A stretch of DNA of 64,000 nucleotides. It comes from Aureibaculum flavum. Lineage in GTDB: Bacteria; Bacteroidota; Bacteroidia; Flavobacteriales; Flavobacteriaceae. Of this stretch, positions 37,612 through 45,679 are shown one piece after another (within the stretch, counting starts at the first letter, position 1; every line of letters starts with the position of its first letter). The DNA lies in contig NZ_JAEHFJ010000006.1 of NCBI RefSeq assembly GCF_016406085.1, forward strand, positions 124,001 through 188,000, written 5' to 3'. A program made the translations under genes and the position numbers. Below the pieces are notes generated by a model. It ran no database searches, was not told the DNA's origin, and saw only the letters and a program-made list of their open reading frames with translations.

Positions 37612-38559
37612 TTAATAGGATGCCATTTCTTTTCTTGCACTTTCAAAGTCTGACATAATTTCATTAACAATTTCAGAAGCTGGTTTTATCGTATGGATTA
37701 ATCCTGCTATTTGACCTATTTCTAATTCCCCCTCTTCTAAATCACCTTCAAACATACCTTTTTTGGCCCTAGCCCTACCGAGTAAATCTTTTAGATCATC
37801 AATTGTAGGGTTCTTTTTATACAAATCTTGAACATCATTAAAAAACTTATTCTTTAACAAACGAACGGGAGCCAGTTCTTTTAAAGTCAACTGTGTATCT
37901 CCTTCCTTGGCCTCTACTACTTTTTGTTTAAAATTAATATGCGAAGATGCTTCTTCACTAGCTACAAACCTACTCCCAATTTGAACAGCATCTGCCCCCA
38001 ACACCATTGCGGCTAGCATTCCTCTTCCAGTTGCTATACCTCCAGCAGCAATAAGTGGAATGTTTATTTTTTCTTTTACCATGGGGATTAATGTAAATGT
38101 AGTAGTCTCATCACGACCATTATGTCCTCCTGCTTCAAAACCTTCAGCTACAATTGCATCAACTCCAGCTTCTTGAGCCTTTAAAGCAAATTTCAAAGAA
38201 CTGACAACATGTACTACGGTAATACCATTTTCCTTTAGAAAAGAAGTATATGTCTTCGGATTACCTGCAGATGTAAAAACAATTTTAACTTCTTCATCAA
38301 TAATAATTTGAAGAAGTTCTTTTACGTTTGGATATAACATGGGCACATTTACACCAAAGGGCATATCTGTAGCTTTTTTACATTTTTGAATATGTTCCTT
38401 TAACACATCAGGATACATAGATCCAGCTCCAATCAAACCCAGTCCACCTGCATTACTAACCGCTGATGCCAATCGCCACCCACTAGCCCATACCATTCCT
38501 GCTTGAATTAATGGATATTTAATATCAAATAAATTTGTGATTTTATTATGTTCTAACAT
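37612..38559 (-). CDS. FMN-dependent nitronate monooxygenase / FabK-like protein
   Basis: 315 residues with a TIM-barrel of the NMO/FabK family: YPLIQAGMVWASGWRLASAV, SNAGGLGLIGAG, FGVNVPM, IVAEGFEAGGHNGRDE with the active-site His, PLIAAGGIATGRGMLAAMVL and GADAVQIGSRF for FMN phosphate. It could oxidise nitronates or act as an FMN enoyl-ACP reductase; the sequence alone does not decide, and GFEAGGHNG is shared by both groups. It lies 9 nt after mnmA on the same strand and is probably co-transcribed. Confidence 0.88.
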   Translation of the reverse strand: MLEHNKITNLFDIKYPLIQAGMVWASGWRLASAVSNAGGLGLIGAGSMYPDVLKEHIQKCKKATDMPFGVNVPMLYPNVKELLQIIIDEEVKIVFTSAGNPKTYTSFLKENGITVVHVVSSLKFALKAQEAGVDAIVAEGFEAGGHNGRDETTTFTLIPMVKEKINIPLIAAGGIATGRGMLAAMVLGADAVQIGSRFVASEEASSHINFKQKVVEAKEGDTQLTLKELAPVRLLKNKFFNDVQDLYKKNPTIDDLKDLLGRARAKKGMFEGDLEEGELEIGQIAGLIHTIKPASEIVNEIMSDFESARKEMASY

Positions 38560-38568
38560 TGATTTAAT

Positions 38569-39756
38569 TTAAGAAATTACTCCTGATCCTAACAACTCAT
38601 CATCTTGATACCACGACACAAATTGACCTTCAGTGATGGCTGATTGTTGATTTTCGAATTCCACATATAGTCCGCCATTCATCTTGTATATGGTAGCATT
38701 TTCCAACGCTTGCCTATATCTAATTCTAGCCTTAACTTGTAACTGTTCACCATTTTTTAACACTAAGTCTTCACGAACCCAATGAATTTCATTATTATTT
38801 ACAAAAAGAACATTTCTATAGAGTCCTTTATGATTTTTCCCTTCACCAGTATAAATAATATTGTCTTTAACATCTGTTTCTATAACAAAGAGCGGTTCTA
38901 CCGTTCCACCAACAGCTAATCCTTTTCGTTGACCTTTAGTAAAATAATGAGCACCTTGATGTTTACCAACTACTTTTCCATCATTTAAATGATATTCATA
39001 TTTTGTTGCTTTATAGACCAATTCTTCTTCTTTAGATTCAAATTTAGTTTGAGATCTATTGAAAACTGGAGCATCATTAGGTATTTGAACGATAGTACCT
39101 TCTTTAGGCTGTAATTTTTGCTGTAAAAATTCTGGTAATCGTACTTTACCTATAAAACATAAGCCTTGTGAATCTTTCTTTTCTGCAGTAATTAAATCTA
39201 ATTCATTGGCAATTTTCCTCACTTCAGGCTTTGTCAACTCTCCGATAGGAAATAAAGTAGTTGCCAATTGTTCTTGCGATAATTGACATAAAAAATAAGA
39301 CTGATCTTTATTAACATCTTTACCTGCTAGTAATTGATAAGTTTCTTTACCATTATTCTCAATAATACCTTTTCTACAATAATGACCTGTTGCTACATAG
39401 TCAGCACCTAACTCTAAAGCTATTTTTAGAAAGACATCAAATTTAATTTCTCTATTACACAGTACATCAGGGTTTGGTGTCCTTCCTATTTCATATTCAC
39501 GAAACATATAATCAACTATACGTTCCTTATATTCTTCACTCAAATCTACAACCTGAAAAGGAATTCCCAATTTTTCAGCAACTAGCATGGCGTCATTACT
39601 ATCTTCTAACCATGGACATTCATTAGATATTGTAACCGAATCATCATGCCAATTTTTCATAAATAAGCCAATAACTTCATATCCCTGTTCTTTCAATAAA
39701 TAAGCGGCAACGCTAGAATCTACACCTCCTGAAAGTCCTACTACGACTCTTTTCAT
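38569..39756 (-). CDS. mnmA: tRNA-specific 2-thiouridylase MnmA
   Basis: 395 residues, slightly longer than usual. Thiolates U34 of tRNA-Lys, -Glu and -Gln. PP-loop [15 protein letters not shown] at 8-22, first catalytic Cys100 in [15 protein letters not shown], second Cys200 in [12 protein letters not shown], then [13 protein letters not shown] and the C-terminal beta domain ([10 protein letters not shown]). A short insertion near [11 protein letters not shown] (about 46-56) follows NWHDDS, as in other Bacteroidota copies. Own promoter upstream, NMO gene downstream. Confidence 0.96.
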   Translation of the reverse strand: MKRVVVGLSGGVDSSVAAYLLKEQGYEVIGLFMKNWHDDSVTISNECPWLEDSNDAMLVAEKLGIPFQVVDLSEEYKERIVDYMFREYEIGRTPNPDVLCNREIKFDVFLKIALELGADYVATGHYCRKGIIENNGKETYQLLAGKDVNKDQSYFLCQLSQEQLATTLFPIGELTKPEVRKIANELDLITAEKKDSQGLCFIGKVRLPEFLQQKLQPKEGTIVQIPNDAPVFNRSQTKFESKEEELVYKATKYEYHLNDGKVVGKHQGAHYFTKGQRKGLAVGGTVEPLFVIETDVKDNIIYTGEGKNHKGLYRNVLFVNNNEIHWVREDLVLKNGEQLQVKARIRYRQALENATIYKMNGGLYVEFENQQSAITEGQFVSWYQDDELLGSGVIS

Positions 39757-39775
39757 TTTTAATATAATTTAAATG

Positions 39776-39783
39776 CAAAGATA
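39776..39783 (-). promoter_or_regulatory. -7 promoter box of mnmA
   Basis: The minus strand reads TATCTTTG, an exact TAnnTTTG match, 19 nt before the mnmA ATG. Confidence 0.65.
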
Positions 39784-39925
39784 AGCATAGCTAAGGATAT
39801 AAAAAACACCTCATTCATTAAGATGCACTGTAGAAATACAAATTCAATATTGCTAAAGAAATGTTAAATCTACTGTTTTGTTTAACTTTTTTACGAAATG
39901 ATTAAACATTATTGAAATTTATTTA

Positions 39926-39933
39926 TATATTTG
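39926..39933 (+). promoter_or_regulatory. -7 promoter box of the fasciclin gene, decides its start
   Basis: TATATTTG, an exact TAnnTTTG match, 23 nt before the ATG at 39957. The box lies downstream of an in-frame ATG at 39912, so a transcript from it cannot use that ATG. This supports 39957 as the real start. Confidence 0.7.
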
Positions 39934-39956
39934 TCAAAACTTTAAACATAAAAACG

Positions 39957-40937
39957 ATGAAAAAACTATCAAAATTATTACCAGCATTTTTAGCCTTATT
40001 CCTAGTATTCTCATTTGTATCCTGTGATGACGATGATGATCCTAAACAACCAGAAATTAAAACCATCACTGATTTTGTACAAGCAAATGAAGCCAATTAC
40101 GGACTTCTACTTGAAGCATTAACTAAAGCAGATGGAGGATTGGCAACTGTACTTGACGGTCCTGGACCTTTTACAGTTTTTGCACCAAACGATGCTGCAT
40201 TTACAGCCTTTCTTTCTGCTAACGGTTTTGCAAATATTGACGCCGTACCAACTGATGTCTTATCACAGATCCTTTTAAATCATGTTGTTAGCGGAGCTGT
40301 TAAATCAACAGGTTTATCAACTGGATATATTGAAACATTATCTACATTATCTCCTGGTTCAGGAAATTTAAATATGTATGTAAATACTGAAGGTGGAGTT
40401 ACTTTAAACGGCGGAGCGAAAGTTACTGCTGCTGACAATGTGTTAGAAAATGGAGTTGTTCACTTAGTAGATGAAGTTATTGGATTACCAACAATTGTAA
40501 CTTTTGCTACTGCAGATGCTAATTTTTCAACTTTGGTAGCTGCCTTAACAAGAGCAGATCAACCTGATTTTGTAGCCACTTTGTCTACAGCAAATGGCAC
40601 AGACCCTGCTCCATTTACAGTTTTCGCTCCAACAAACGATGCTTTTGGTAGTTTATTAACTGAGTTAAATGCTGATGGTTTGGATGATATAGATGGGCAA
40701 ACATTGACAGCCGCCTTACAACACCATGTTGTAGCAGGTGCGAATGTTTTATCTTCTGCATTAACTGATAATATGACAGTTTCAACGTTAGGTGGAGACA
40801 TCACCGCAAACGTTACGGGAGGTGCCACATTAACAGATGCTAATGATAGAGTAAGTAATATAGTAGCTGTAGATGTTCAAGCTGCAAACGGAGTAATACA
40901 CGTAATAGATAAAGTGATATTACCACCTTTAAATTAA
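39957..40937 (+). CDS. Lipoprotein with two fasciclin (FAS1) domains
   Basis: 326 residues from ATG 39957, chosen because it gives a clean lipoprotein signal (LALFLVFSFVSC, then four Asp residues) and follows the promoter box. Two FAS1 domains at about 38-178 and 180-325, each with an FTVFAPNDAAF / FTVFAPTNDAF motif and a closing NGVVHLVDEVI / NGVIHVIDKVI. FAS1 domains mediate weak adhesion or matrix association at the cell surface. Single-gene unit ended by a strong terminator preceded by a tetranucleotide repeat. Confidence 0.92.
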   Translation: MKKLSKLLPAFLALFLVFSFVSCDDDDDPKQPEIKTITDFVQANEANYGLLLEALTKADGGLATVLDGPGPFTVFAPNDAAFTAFLSANGFANIDAVPTDVLSQILLNHVVSGAVKSTGLSTGYIETLSTLSPGSGNLNMYVNTEGGVTLNGGAKVTAADNVLENGVVHLVDEVIGLPTIVTFATADANFSTLVAALTRADQPDFVATLSTANGTDPAPFTVFAPTNDAFGSLLTELNADGLDDIDGQTLTAALQHHVVAGANVLSSALTDNMTVSTLGGDITANVTGGATLTDANDRVSNIVAVDVQAANGVIHVIDKVILPPLN

Positions 40938-40947
40938 AATATAGTTT

Positions 40948-40971
40948 GGTTGGTTAGTTAGTTAGTTAGTT
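40948..40971 (+). repeat. GGTT/AGTT tetranucleotide tract before the fasciclin terminator
   Basis: Two GGTT and four AGTT units in direct succession, 10 nt after the stop of the fasciclin gene and directly before its terminator hairpin. The same tract-then-hairpin order is found on the minus strand at 54244-54319 and 54521-54584. Confidence 0.85.
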
Positions 40972-41006
40972 AAAAGGCCTTAATACAATTGTATTAAGGC
41001 CTTTTT
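40972..41006. terminator. Perfect palindromic terminator between fasciclin and MORN genes
   Basis: A 34-bp perfect palindrome (left arm AAAAGGCCTTAATACAA, centre CAATTG) followed by T. The A/T flanks make it usable from both sides: for the fasciclin gene (plus) and the convergent MORN gene ending at 41019 (minus). Confidence 0.9.
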
Positions 41007-41018
41007 CTATATTATAAA

Positions 41019-41738
41019 TTAATTTTTTTCTTGTTTTATTGGACGCTCTTTCTTTTTGTTGGGTTGCTCAGTACTAATTAACTCTCCATCTACATAATTC
41101 TCCCAAGTTCCTACTTTCTTATCATCCTTGAATTCTCCTTTTGTTGTAAGTTCACCTGTTTTTCTATTATAATAAACCGCTTTTCCATTTAACAAACCAT
41201 TCTTATAATTAAAGTGTTGATATAAATGTCCCTTTATAGAATACTTTCTATAGACACTATCCAATTTACCGTTTTTAAAATAGCCAACTTCTGTAGGTTT
41301 ACCTGTATTATAAAACGTTTTATAGTCTCCTTCTAACTTACCATCTACATAATTTTCTTCTGACATAATTGTTTTACCATCTTCATGAAAATATTGCCAC
41401 TTCCCTACTCTTTTTTTACCATCCATTTTACCACTACTTAGCAATAATCCTTCATCACTGTAAAAGCTAACATCAGCAATACCATCATTTGACTCGAATT
41501 TCTTTATTACATTCGGATAATCCGACTGAGCTGCTGAGTAATACTTAAATGTACCTACTTCTTTGCCATGTTCAAAAGTACCTCTATAACGAATTCTACT
41601 ATTACTGTAATATTTTTTCCAAACTCCATGTCTGTTACCATTTTCATCTAATTGATTACTATCATCTTGTGAAAATGACAACTGAGAGCCTAAAATGGCG
41701 ACTATCAAAAATATATAGGGTAGTTTAATTTTTTTCAT
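41019..41738 (-). CDS. Exported MORN-repeat protein (YwqK-like)
   Basis: 239 residues from ATG 41738 (MKKIKLPYIFLI); an in-frame ATG two codons upstream is an alternative. Signal peptide to about residue 25 (ILGSQLSFSQ). The rest is a run of MORN_2 repeats of about 22 residues: NRHGVWKKYYSNSRIRYRG, KRVGKWQYFHEDGKTIMSEE, KLEGDYKTFYNTGKPTEVGY, LLNGKAVYYNRKTGELTTKG. Such proteins are often auto-named YwqK antitoxin. An exported Bacteroidota copy with no toxin next to it is more likely an envelope protein of unknown role. Confidence 0.85.
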   Translation of the reverse strand: MKKIKLPYIFLIVAILGSQLSFSQDDSNQLDENGNRHGVWKKYYSNSRIRYRGTFEHGKEVGTFKYYSAAQSDYPNVIKKFESNDGIADVSFYSDEGLLLSSGKMDGKKRVGKWQYFHEDGKTIMSEENYVDGKLEGDYKTFYNTGKPTEVGYFKNGKLDSVYRKYSIKGHLYQHFNYKNGLLNGKAVYYNRKTGELTTKGEFKDDKKVGTWENYVDGELISTEQPNKKKERPIKQEKN

Positions 41739-41958
41739 AAACATTGATCTTTTCTATTTCGTTAAACAAATAATGTTCCAACTTTAATTTTTATAACAAT
41801 TTAACGCAACATTCAATGATAAATTATAGAGATAATGAAGAATATTAATAACTGGTATACAAAAAAAAAGTTAATATTTATAATATTTTCCTTTTTTTTC
41901 TGTTAAAATACATCCAAAATGTGGAGATTAAAACAGTTTTTAATTCTTAATGTAGTAT

Positions 41959-42555
41959 ATGAACGCAGTTAAAAATATGAACAAATATTCTTTAATAAAA
42001 GAACTAAACATAATACCAAATACAAATAGAGAAAGTCTTAAGAAACTATCAAAAATTATTCTTACAGACCAGTCTTTATTTGAATCATTGGTAGAAATAT
42101 CATTTGATTATGATAATGATATTTCATTAAAAGCTATAGCCACATTAGAGATCGTTGTTGAGCAACGTCTTGATTGGATAGCCTATAACTTATCCTATTT
42201 CACTAAGAACATCTCTAAGTTAACTGATGAGAATGCAATCAAATCTGTATCAAAAATATGCAGTTTAATAGCCCAAGAATATACCTCTAAATTCGATTCG
42301 CCAATTAAACTGATATTAACACATGAACAATTATCTGAAATAATTGAAACGTGTTTTGATTGGATGTTAAAAGATTATAAATCCAATACCAAAACCAATG
42401 CAATGGACACATTATTCTACATTGGTAAAAAAATTGGATGGATTCATTATGAAATGAAATTGATAATTAATAAAAACATTGCGAATGAAAGTGCCAATTA
42501 TGCGTCAAAAGCTAAAAAAGTATTGGATTTAATTGAAAAAACAACCGTTGCTTAG
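41959..42555 (+). CDS. Conserved helical (HEAT-like) protein upstream of purB
   Basis: 198 residues, all-helical look without signal or membrane segment. Repeating patterns such as FESLVEISFDYDNDISLKAI, ATLEIVVEQRLDWI and DYKSNTKTNAMDTLFYIGKK suggest HEAT/ARM-like helices. The first ATG is at 41959, with a second in-frame Met at codon 7. The gene stands 65 nt before purB in the same direction. Similar proteins beside purB have, as far as I recall, been mislabelled adenylosuccinate lyase; it has none of that enzyme's motifs. Function unknown. Confidence 0.75.
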   Translation: MNAVKNMNKYSLIKELNIIPNTNRESLKKLSKIILTDQSLFESLVEISFDYDNDISLKAIATLEIVVEQRLDWIAYNLSYFTKNISKLTDENAIKSVSKICSLIAQEYTSKFDSPIKLILTHEQLSEIIETCFDWMLKDYKSNTKTNAMDTLFYIGKKIGWIHYEMKLIINKNIANESANYASKAKKVLDLIEKTTVA

Positions 42556-42603
42556 AAAAGCTCTTAATTACTTTTCTGTTCATTAGTTTTCATTTATTTT
42601 TAC

Positions 42604-42618
42604 AGTCTAATTTAGACT
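42604..42618. promoter_or_regulatory. Short palindrome directly before the purB start
   Basis: AGTCTAA, one T, TTAGACT: a perfect 15-base palindrome ending 2 nt before the purB ATG. It could be a small operator or a hairpin at the ribosome entry site; no evidence separates these. Confidence 0.35.
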
Positions 42619-42620
42619 AA

Positions 42621-43964
42621 ATGATCCTTAACGAATTAAGTGCCGTTTCACCAATTGATGGCAGATACAGAAATAAAATATCAAATTTAGCTCCTTTTTT
42701 TTCGGAAGAAGCATTAATAAAATACCGTGTTAAAGTAGAAATTGAATATTTTATCGCATTAACAGAAATACCACTTCCTCAATTAAGTGATTACGATAAA
42801 AACACAAATACAGCACTACGTGCTATTTATATAGATTTTTCAACAAAAGATGCCCAAAGTATCAAGGACATTGAAAAAGTCACCAACCATGATGTAAAGG
42901 CTGTTGAATATTTTATAAAAGAAAAATTTGACATTTTAAATTTACAGAAGTTCAAAGAGTTTATCCATTTCGGACTTACATCACAAGACATAAACAATAC
43001 TGCAATTCCACTTTCTATTCATGATGCTTTTGATACCGTTTACTATCCGGATTTAGCAACATTAATTGAAAAATTAAGAATCTTATCTAATGACTGGGCA
43101 GAAATCCCCATGTTAGCACGTACACATGGCCAACCAGCATCACCAACTAGACTAGGTAAAGAGTTTATGGTTTTTGTAGAACGTATTGAACAACAAGTAA
43201 AGCAATTGCAAAACATACCGTATGCCGCTAAATTTGGTGGAGCCACAGGTAATTTTAACGCTCATAAAGTTGCTTATCCTAATATAGACTGGAAAAAATT
43301 TGGTACTAATTTCGTAGAAAACATCTTAGGATTACATCATTCTTTTCCTACCACTCAAATTGAACATTACGATCATATCGCTGGTATTTTTGATGCTTTA
43401 AAGCGAATAAACACAATAGTAATAGATTTAGATAGAGATATATGGACTTATATTTCCATGAATTATTTTAAACAAAAAATAAAAGCTGGCGAAGTGGGCT
43501 CTTCTGCAATGCCACATAAGGTAAATCCAATAGATTTTGAAAATTCGGAAGGTAATTTAGGAATGGCTAATGCTATTTTTGAGCACTTGTCTGCAAAACT
43601 TCCAATTTCTAGATTGCAACGTGATTTAACCGACTCAACAGTACTAAGAAATGTGGGCGTTCCTTTTGCTCATACATTAATTGGTTTTTCTTCTACCTTA
43701 AAAGGACTTAACAAGTTATTGTTAAATAAAGAAAAATTTGAAGAAGATTTAGAAAACAATTGGGCTGTTGTTGCAGAGGCAATTCAAACCATTTTACGTA
43801 GAGAAAGTTATCCAAATCCATATGAAGCCTTAAAAGGATTGACGAGAACTAATGCTGTGATTAACCAAAAATCAATGGCTGACTTTATTGATAGCTTAGA
43901 AGTGAATAATAGCATAAAAACAGAACTAAAAGCAATTACTCCGTCTAATTACACTGGAATATAA
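42621..43964 (+). CDS. purB: Adenylosuccinate lyase
   Basis: 447 residues, standard. Cleaves adenylosuccinate to AMP and SAICAR to AICAR, releasing fumarate. Motifs: LSAVSPIDGRYRNKI, KFKEFIHFGLTSQDINNTA, ARTHGQPASPTRLGKEF with the catalytic-acid His region, and the fumarase-superfamily signature GSSAMPHKVNPIDFENSEGN with the flexible-loop serine. QRDLTDSTVLRNVG follows. Close to the long proteobacterial-type PurB. The stop overlaps the next start (TAATG). Confidence 0.97.
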   Translation: MILNELSAVSPIDGRYRNKISNLAPFFSEEALIKYRVKVEIEYFIALTEIPLPQLSDYDKNTNTALRAIYIDFSTKDAQSIKDIEKVTNHDVKAVEYFIKEKFDILNLQKFKEFIHFGLTSQDINNTAIPLSIHDAFDTVYYPDLATLIEKLRILSNDWAEIPMLARTHGQPASPTRLGKEFMVFVERIEQQVKQLQNIPYAAKFGGATGNFNAHKVAYPNIDWKKFGTNFVENILGLHHSFPTTQIEHYDHIAGIFDALKRINTIVIDLDRDIWTYISMNYFKQKIKAGEVGSSAMPHKVNPIDFENSEGNLGMANAIFEHLSAKLPISRLQRDLTDSTVLRNVGVPFAHTLIGFSSTLKGLNKLLLNKEKFEEDLENNWAVVAEAIQTILRRESYPNPYEALKGLTRTNAVINQKSMADFIDSLEVNNSIKTELKAITPSNYTGI

Positions 43965-44353
43965 TGCGATATTTAATTGTCATATTAACTTTTATTCTCA
44001 TTTATTCTTGTGCTGAACAAGGAGATGTAGATCAATTTAAAATTGGCACATTTAAAACCCATTTAGATGAGTCAGATGCTACATCTGTCGCTTTTAGAAA
44101 TGACAATATTCAAATTGAAACCTATGACAATGTAAAGGATACTTTTGCTATTAAATGGAATTCAAACTTTGAGTATGAGTTGACAAAACTAAAGCCAAAA
44201 ACACAATTAGACAGCACCCCTTTTATTGTAAAAATAACAGGAATTAAAGACAATTCCTATTCATTTACTGCTCATTACAAAGGTTCTAATTTTAAACAAA
44301 AAGGAACTGCGATTAAGTTGAATAGTGAAAAGTCAGAAAAACAAGGTGATTAA
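43964..44353 (+). CDS. Small lipoprotein of unknown function downstream of purB
   Basis: 129 residues. Lipobox LIYSC with Cys16, then a compact beta-rich domain (FKIGTFKTHLDESD, DTFAIKWNSNFEYELTKLKP, YKGSNFKQKGTAIKLN). The start overlaps the purB stop by one base. I recall flavobacterial relatives of this small family being labelled DNA topoisomerase IV in databases. A 129-residue lipoprotein cannot be that, so the label should not be copied. Function unknown. Confidence 0.8.
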   Translation: MRYLIVILTFILIYSCAEQGDVDQFKIGTFKTHLDESDATSVAFRNDNIQIETYDNVKDTFAIKWNSNFEYELTKLKPKTQLDSTPFIVKITGIKDNSYSFTAHYKGSNFKQKGTAIKLNSEKSEKQGD

Positions 44354-44389
44354 TAATAACAATTCTTCAATAAAACAAACTATAAAATT

Positions 44390-45277
44390 ATGGCTACAGG
44401 ATTTTTTGCCTTATTAGATGATATTGCCGCTTTGATGGATGATGTTGCTGTTATGGGCAAAATTGCGACAAAAAAAACAGCTGGCATATTAGGTGATGAT
44501 TTAGCCGTTAATGCAGAAAAAGCATCAGGCTTTATGTCTTCAAGAGAAATTCCTGTATTGTGGGCCATTACAAAAGGTTCTTTTTTGAACAAACTAATTA
44601 TCTTACCTATTGCATTTTTATTGAGTGCATTTTTACCTTGGGCCGTGACACTTATATTAATTTTAGGTGGTGTTTATTTAGCCTATGAAGGTGTCGAAAA
44701 AATATATGAATATTTTGTACCACACCATCATGAAGTAGCTATTATTGAAGAAAAAGAACTAACAAAAGAAGAAGTATTAGCAGTTGAAAAAACGAAAATA
44801 AGATCAGCCATTATAACTGACTTTATTTTATCTATTGAAATTGTAATTATTGCATTAGGTACAGTCCTTGACAAACCTTTGCTCACACAAATAATGGTAG
44901 TTTCGGTGGTAGCGATTATTGCAACAATAGGTGTTTATGGTATTGTAGCTTTAATTGTTAGAATGGATGACTTAGGTATGCGATTTGTAAAACTAAGTAA
45001 AGACAAAAAAAATATATCATTTTATTTTGGTAAATTTTTAATAAATGCTTTACCTATGATTATTAGAGCTTTAGGTGTTATAGGTACTATTGCATTATTA
45101 TTAGTAGCTGGCGGTATCTTTGTTCATTATATAGACTTTTTTCACCATCTCTCAGAAGACTTATTATCATCTGTACCATCAATTCTAAAGGAGTTTATTT
45201 TTGGGTTACTGATTGGCTTTATAGCATTATTGATTATAAATTCTGGTAAGTTTCTTTGGAAAAAAATAAAGAAGTAA
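44390..45277 (+). CDS. DUF808 family inner membrane protein
   Basis: 295 residues. The start MATGFFALLDDIAALMDDVA with KKTAGILGDDLAVNAEKASG is the DUF808 (YedI) signature. Four to six membrane segments follow, among them IILPIAFLLSAFLPWAVTLI, VVSVVAIIATIGVYGIVALI and ALGVIGTIALLLVAGGIFVH. Function of the family is unknown. Stands 36 nt after the small lipoprotein gene. Confidence 0.92.
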   Translation: MATGFFALLDDIAALMDDVAVMGKIATKKTAGILGDDLAVNAEKASGFMSSREIPVLWAITKGSFLNKLIILPIAFLLSAFLPWAVTLILILGGVYLAYEGVEKIYEYFVPHHHEVAIIEEKELTKEEVLAVEKTKIRSAIITDFILSIEIVIIALGTVLDKPLLTQIMVVSVVAIIATIGVYGIVALIVRMDDLGMRFVKLSKDKKNISFYFGKFLINALPMIIRALGVIGTIALLLVAGGIFVHYIDFFHHLSEDLLSSVPSILKEFIFGLLIGFIALLIINSGKFLWKKIKK

Positions 45278-45297
45278 AAATCTATTTAAGATTTTAG

Positions 45298-45305
45298 TAT
45301 CTTTG
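45298..45305 (+). promoter_or_regulatory. -7 box abutting a TTG start codon (possible leaderless mRNA)
   Basis: TATCTTTG, an exact TAnnTTTG match, followed by TAGC and then the TTG start at 45310. Initiation a few bases after the box would put the transcript start at or next to the start codon. The same spacing occurs at uvrB. Confidence 0.6.
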
Positions 45306-45309
45306 TAGC

Positions 45310-45636
45310 TTGAGAAAAAAGTATTCACATAAAATTCTGTCTACACTTGTAGCCATAGTTGTTCTTTTGCCCTTTGCATTTCAAACACTGCATGCTATAG
45401 AAGGTCATGAACATTATTTTTGTAATGCTAAATTAGAAAAACACTTCCATAAAAAGCAAATTGATTGTCATTTTTACCATTTAAAAATCACCTACAATTC
45501 ATTTGATTTTAATAGCAGTTTTACTTTCTATAAACCGCACTCTTATTTTCAACTTTTTGATTCGTACAGTCAAACTTACTTTTATTCATTTGAGAGTACA
45601 AAATCTTCAAGAGCACCCCCTTCTATTATTGCTTAA
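45310..45636 (+). CDS. Small His/Cys-rich exported protein before a metal-type TonB receptor, TTG start
   Basis: 108 residues from TTG 45310. N-terminal hydrophobic segment (ILSTLVAIVVLLPFAFQTLH, about 10-29) acts as signal or anchor. Then a cluster of potential metal ligands: His33, His35, Cys38, His45, His47, Cys53, His54, His57 (GHEHYFC, KHFHKKQIDCHFYH). The C-terminus is Ser/Tyr/Phe-rich. Stands 43 nt before a TonB receptor with a His/Glu-rich loop, so a role in zinc (or other transition metal) binding is inferred. No named family recognised. Confidence 0.72.
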   Translation: MRKKYSHKILSTLVAIVVLLPFAFQTLHAIEGHEHYFCNAKLEKHFHKKQIDCHFYHLKITYNSFDFNSSFTFYKPHSYFQLFDSYSQTYFYSFESTKSSRAPPSIIA

Positions 45637-45679
45637 TTAGTTTTTTATCAACGCATTAACAATAATAAAATTTACAAAA

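Noticed and set aside
39912-39956. In-frame upstream ATG giving a longer fasciclin protein
   Set aside because: It would spoil the lipoprotein signal and lies upstream of the TATATTTG promoter box; the ATG at 39957 is better.
41019-41738. YwqK-type antitoxin of a toxin-antitoxin pair
   Set aside because: It has a signal peptide and no toxin gene beside it; MORN repeats alone do not make an antitoxin.
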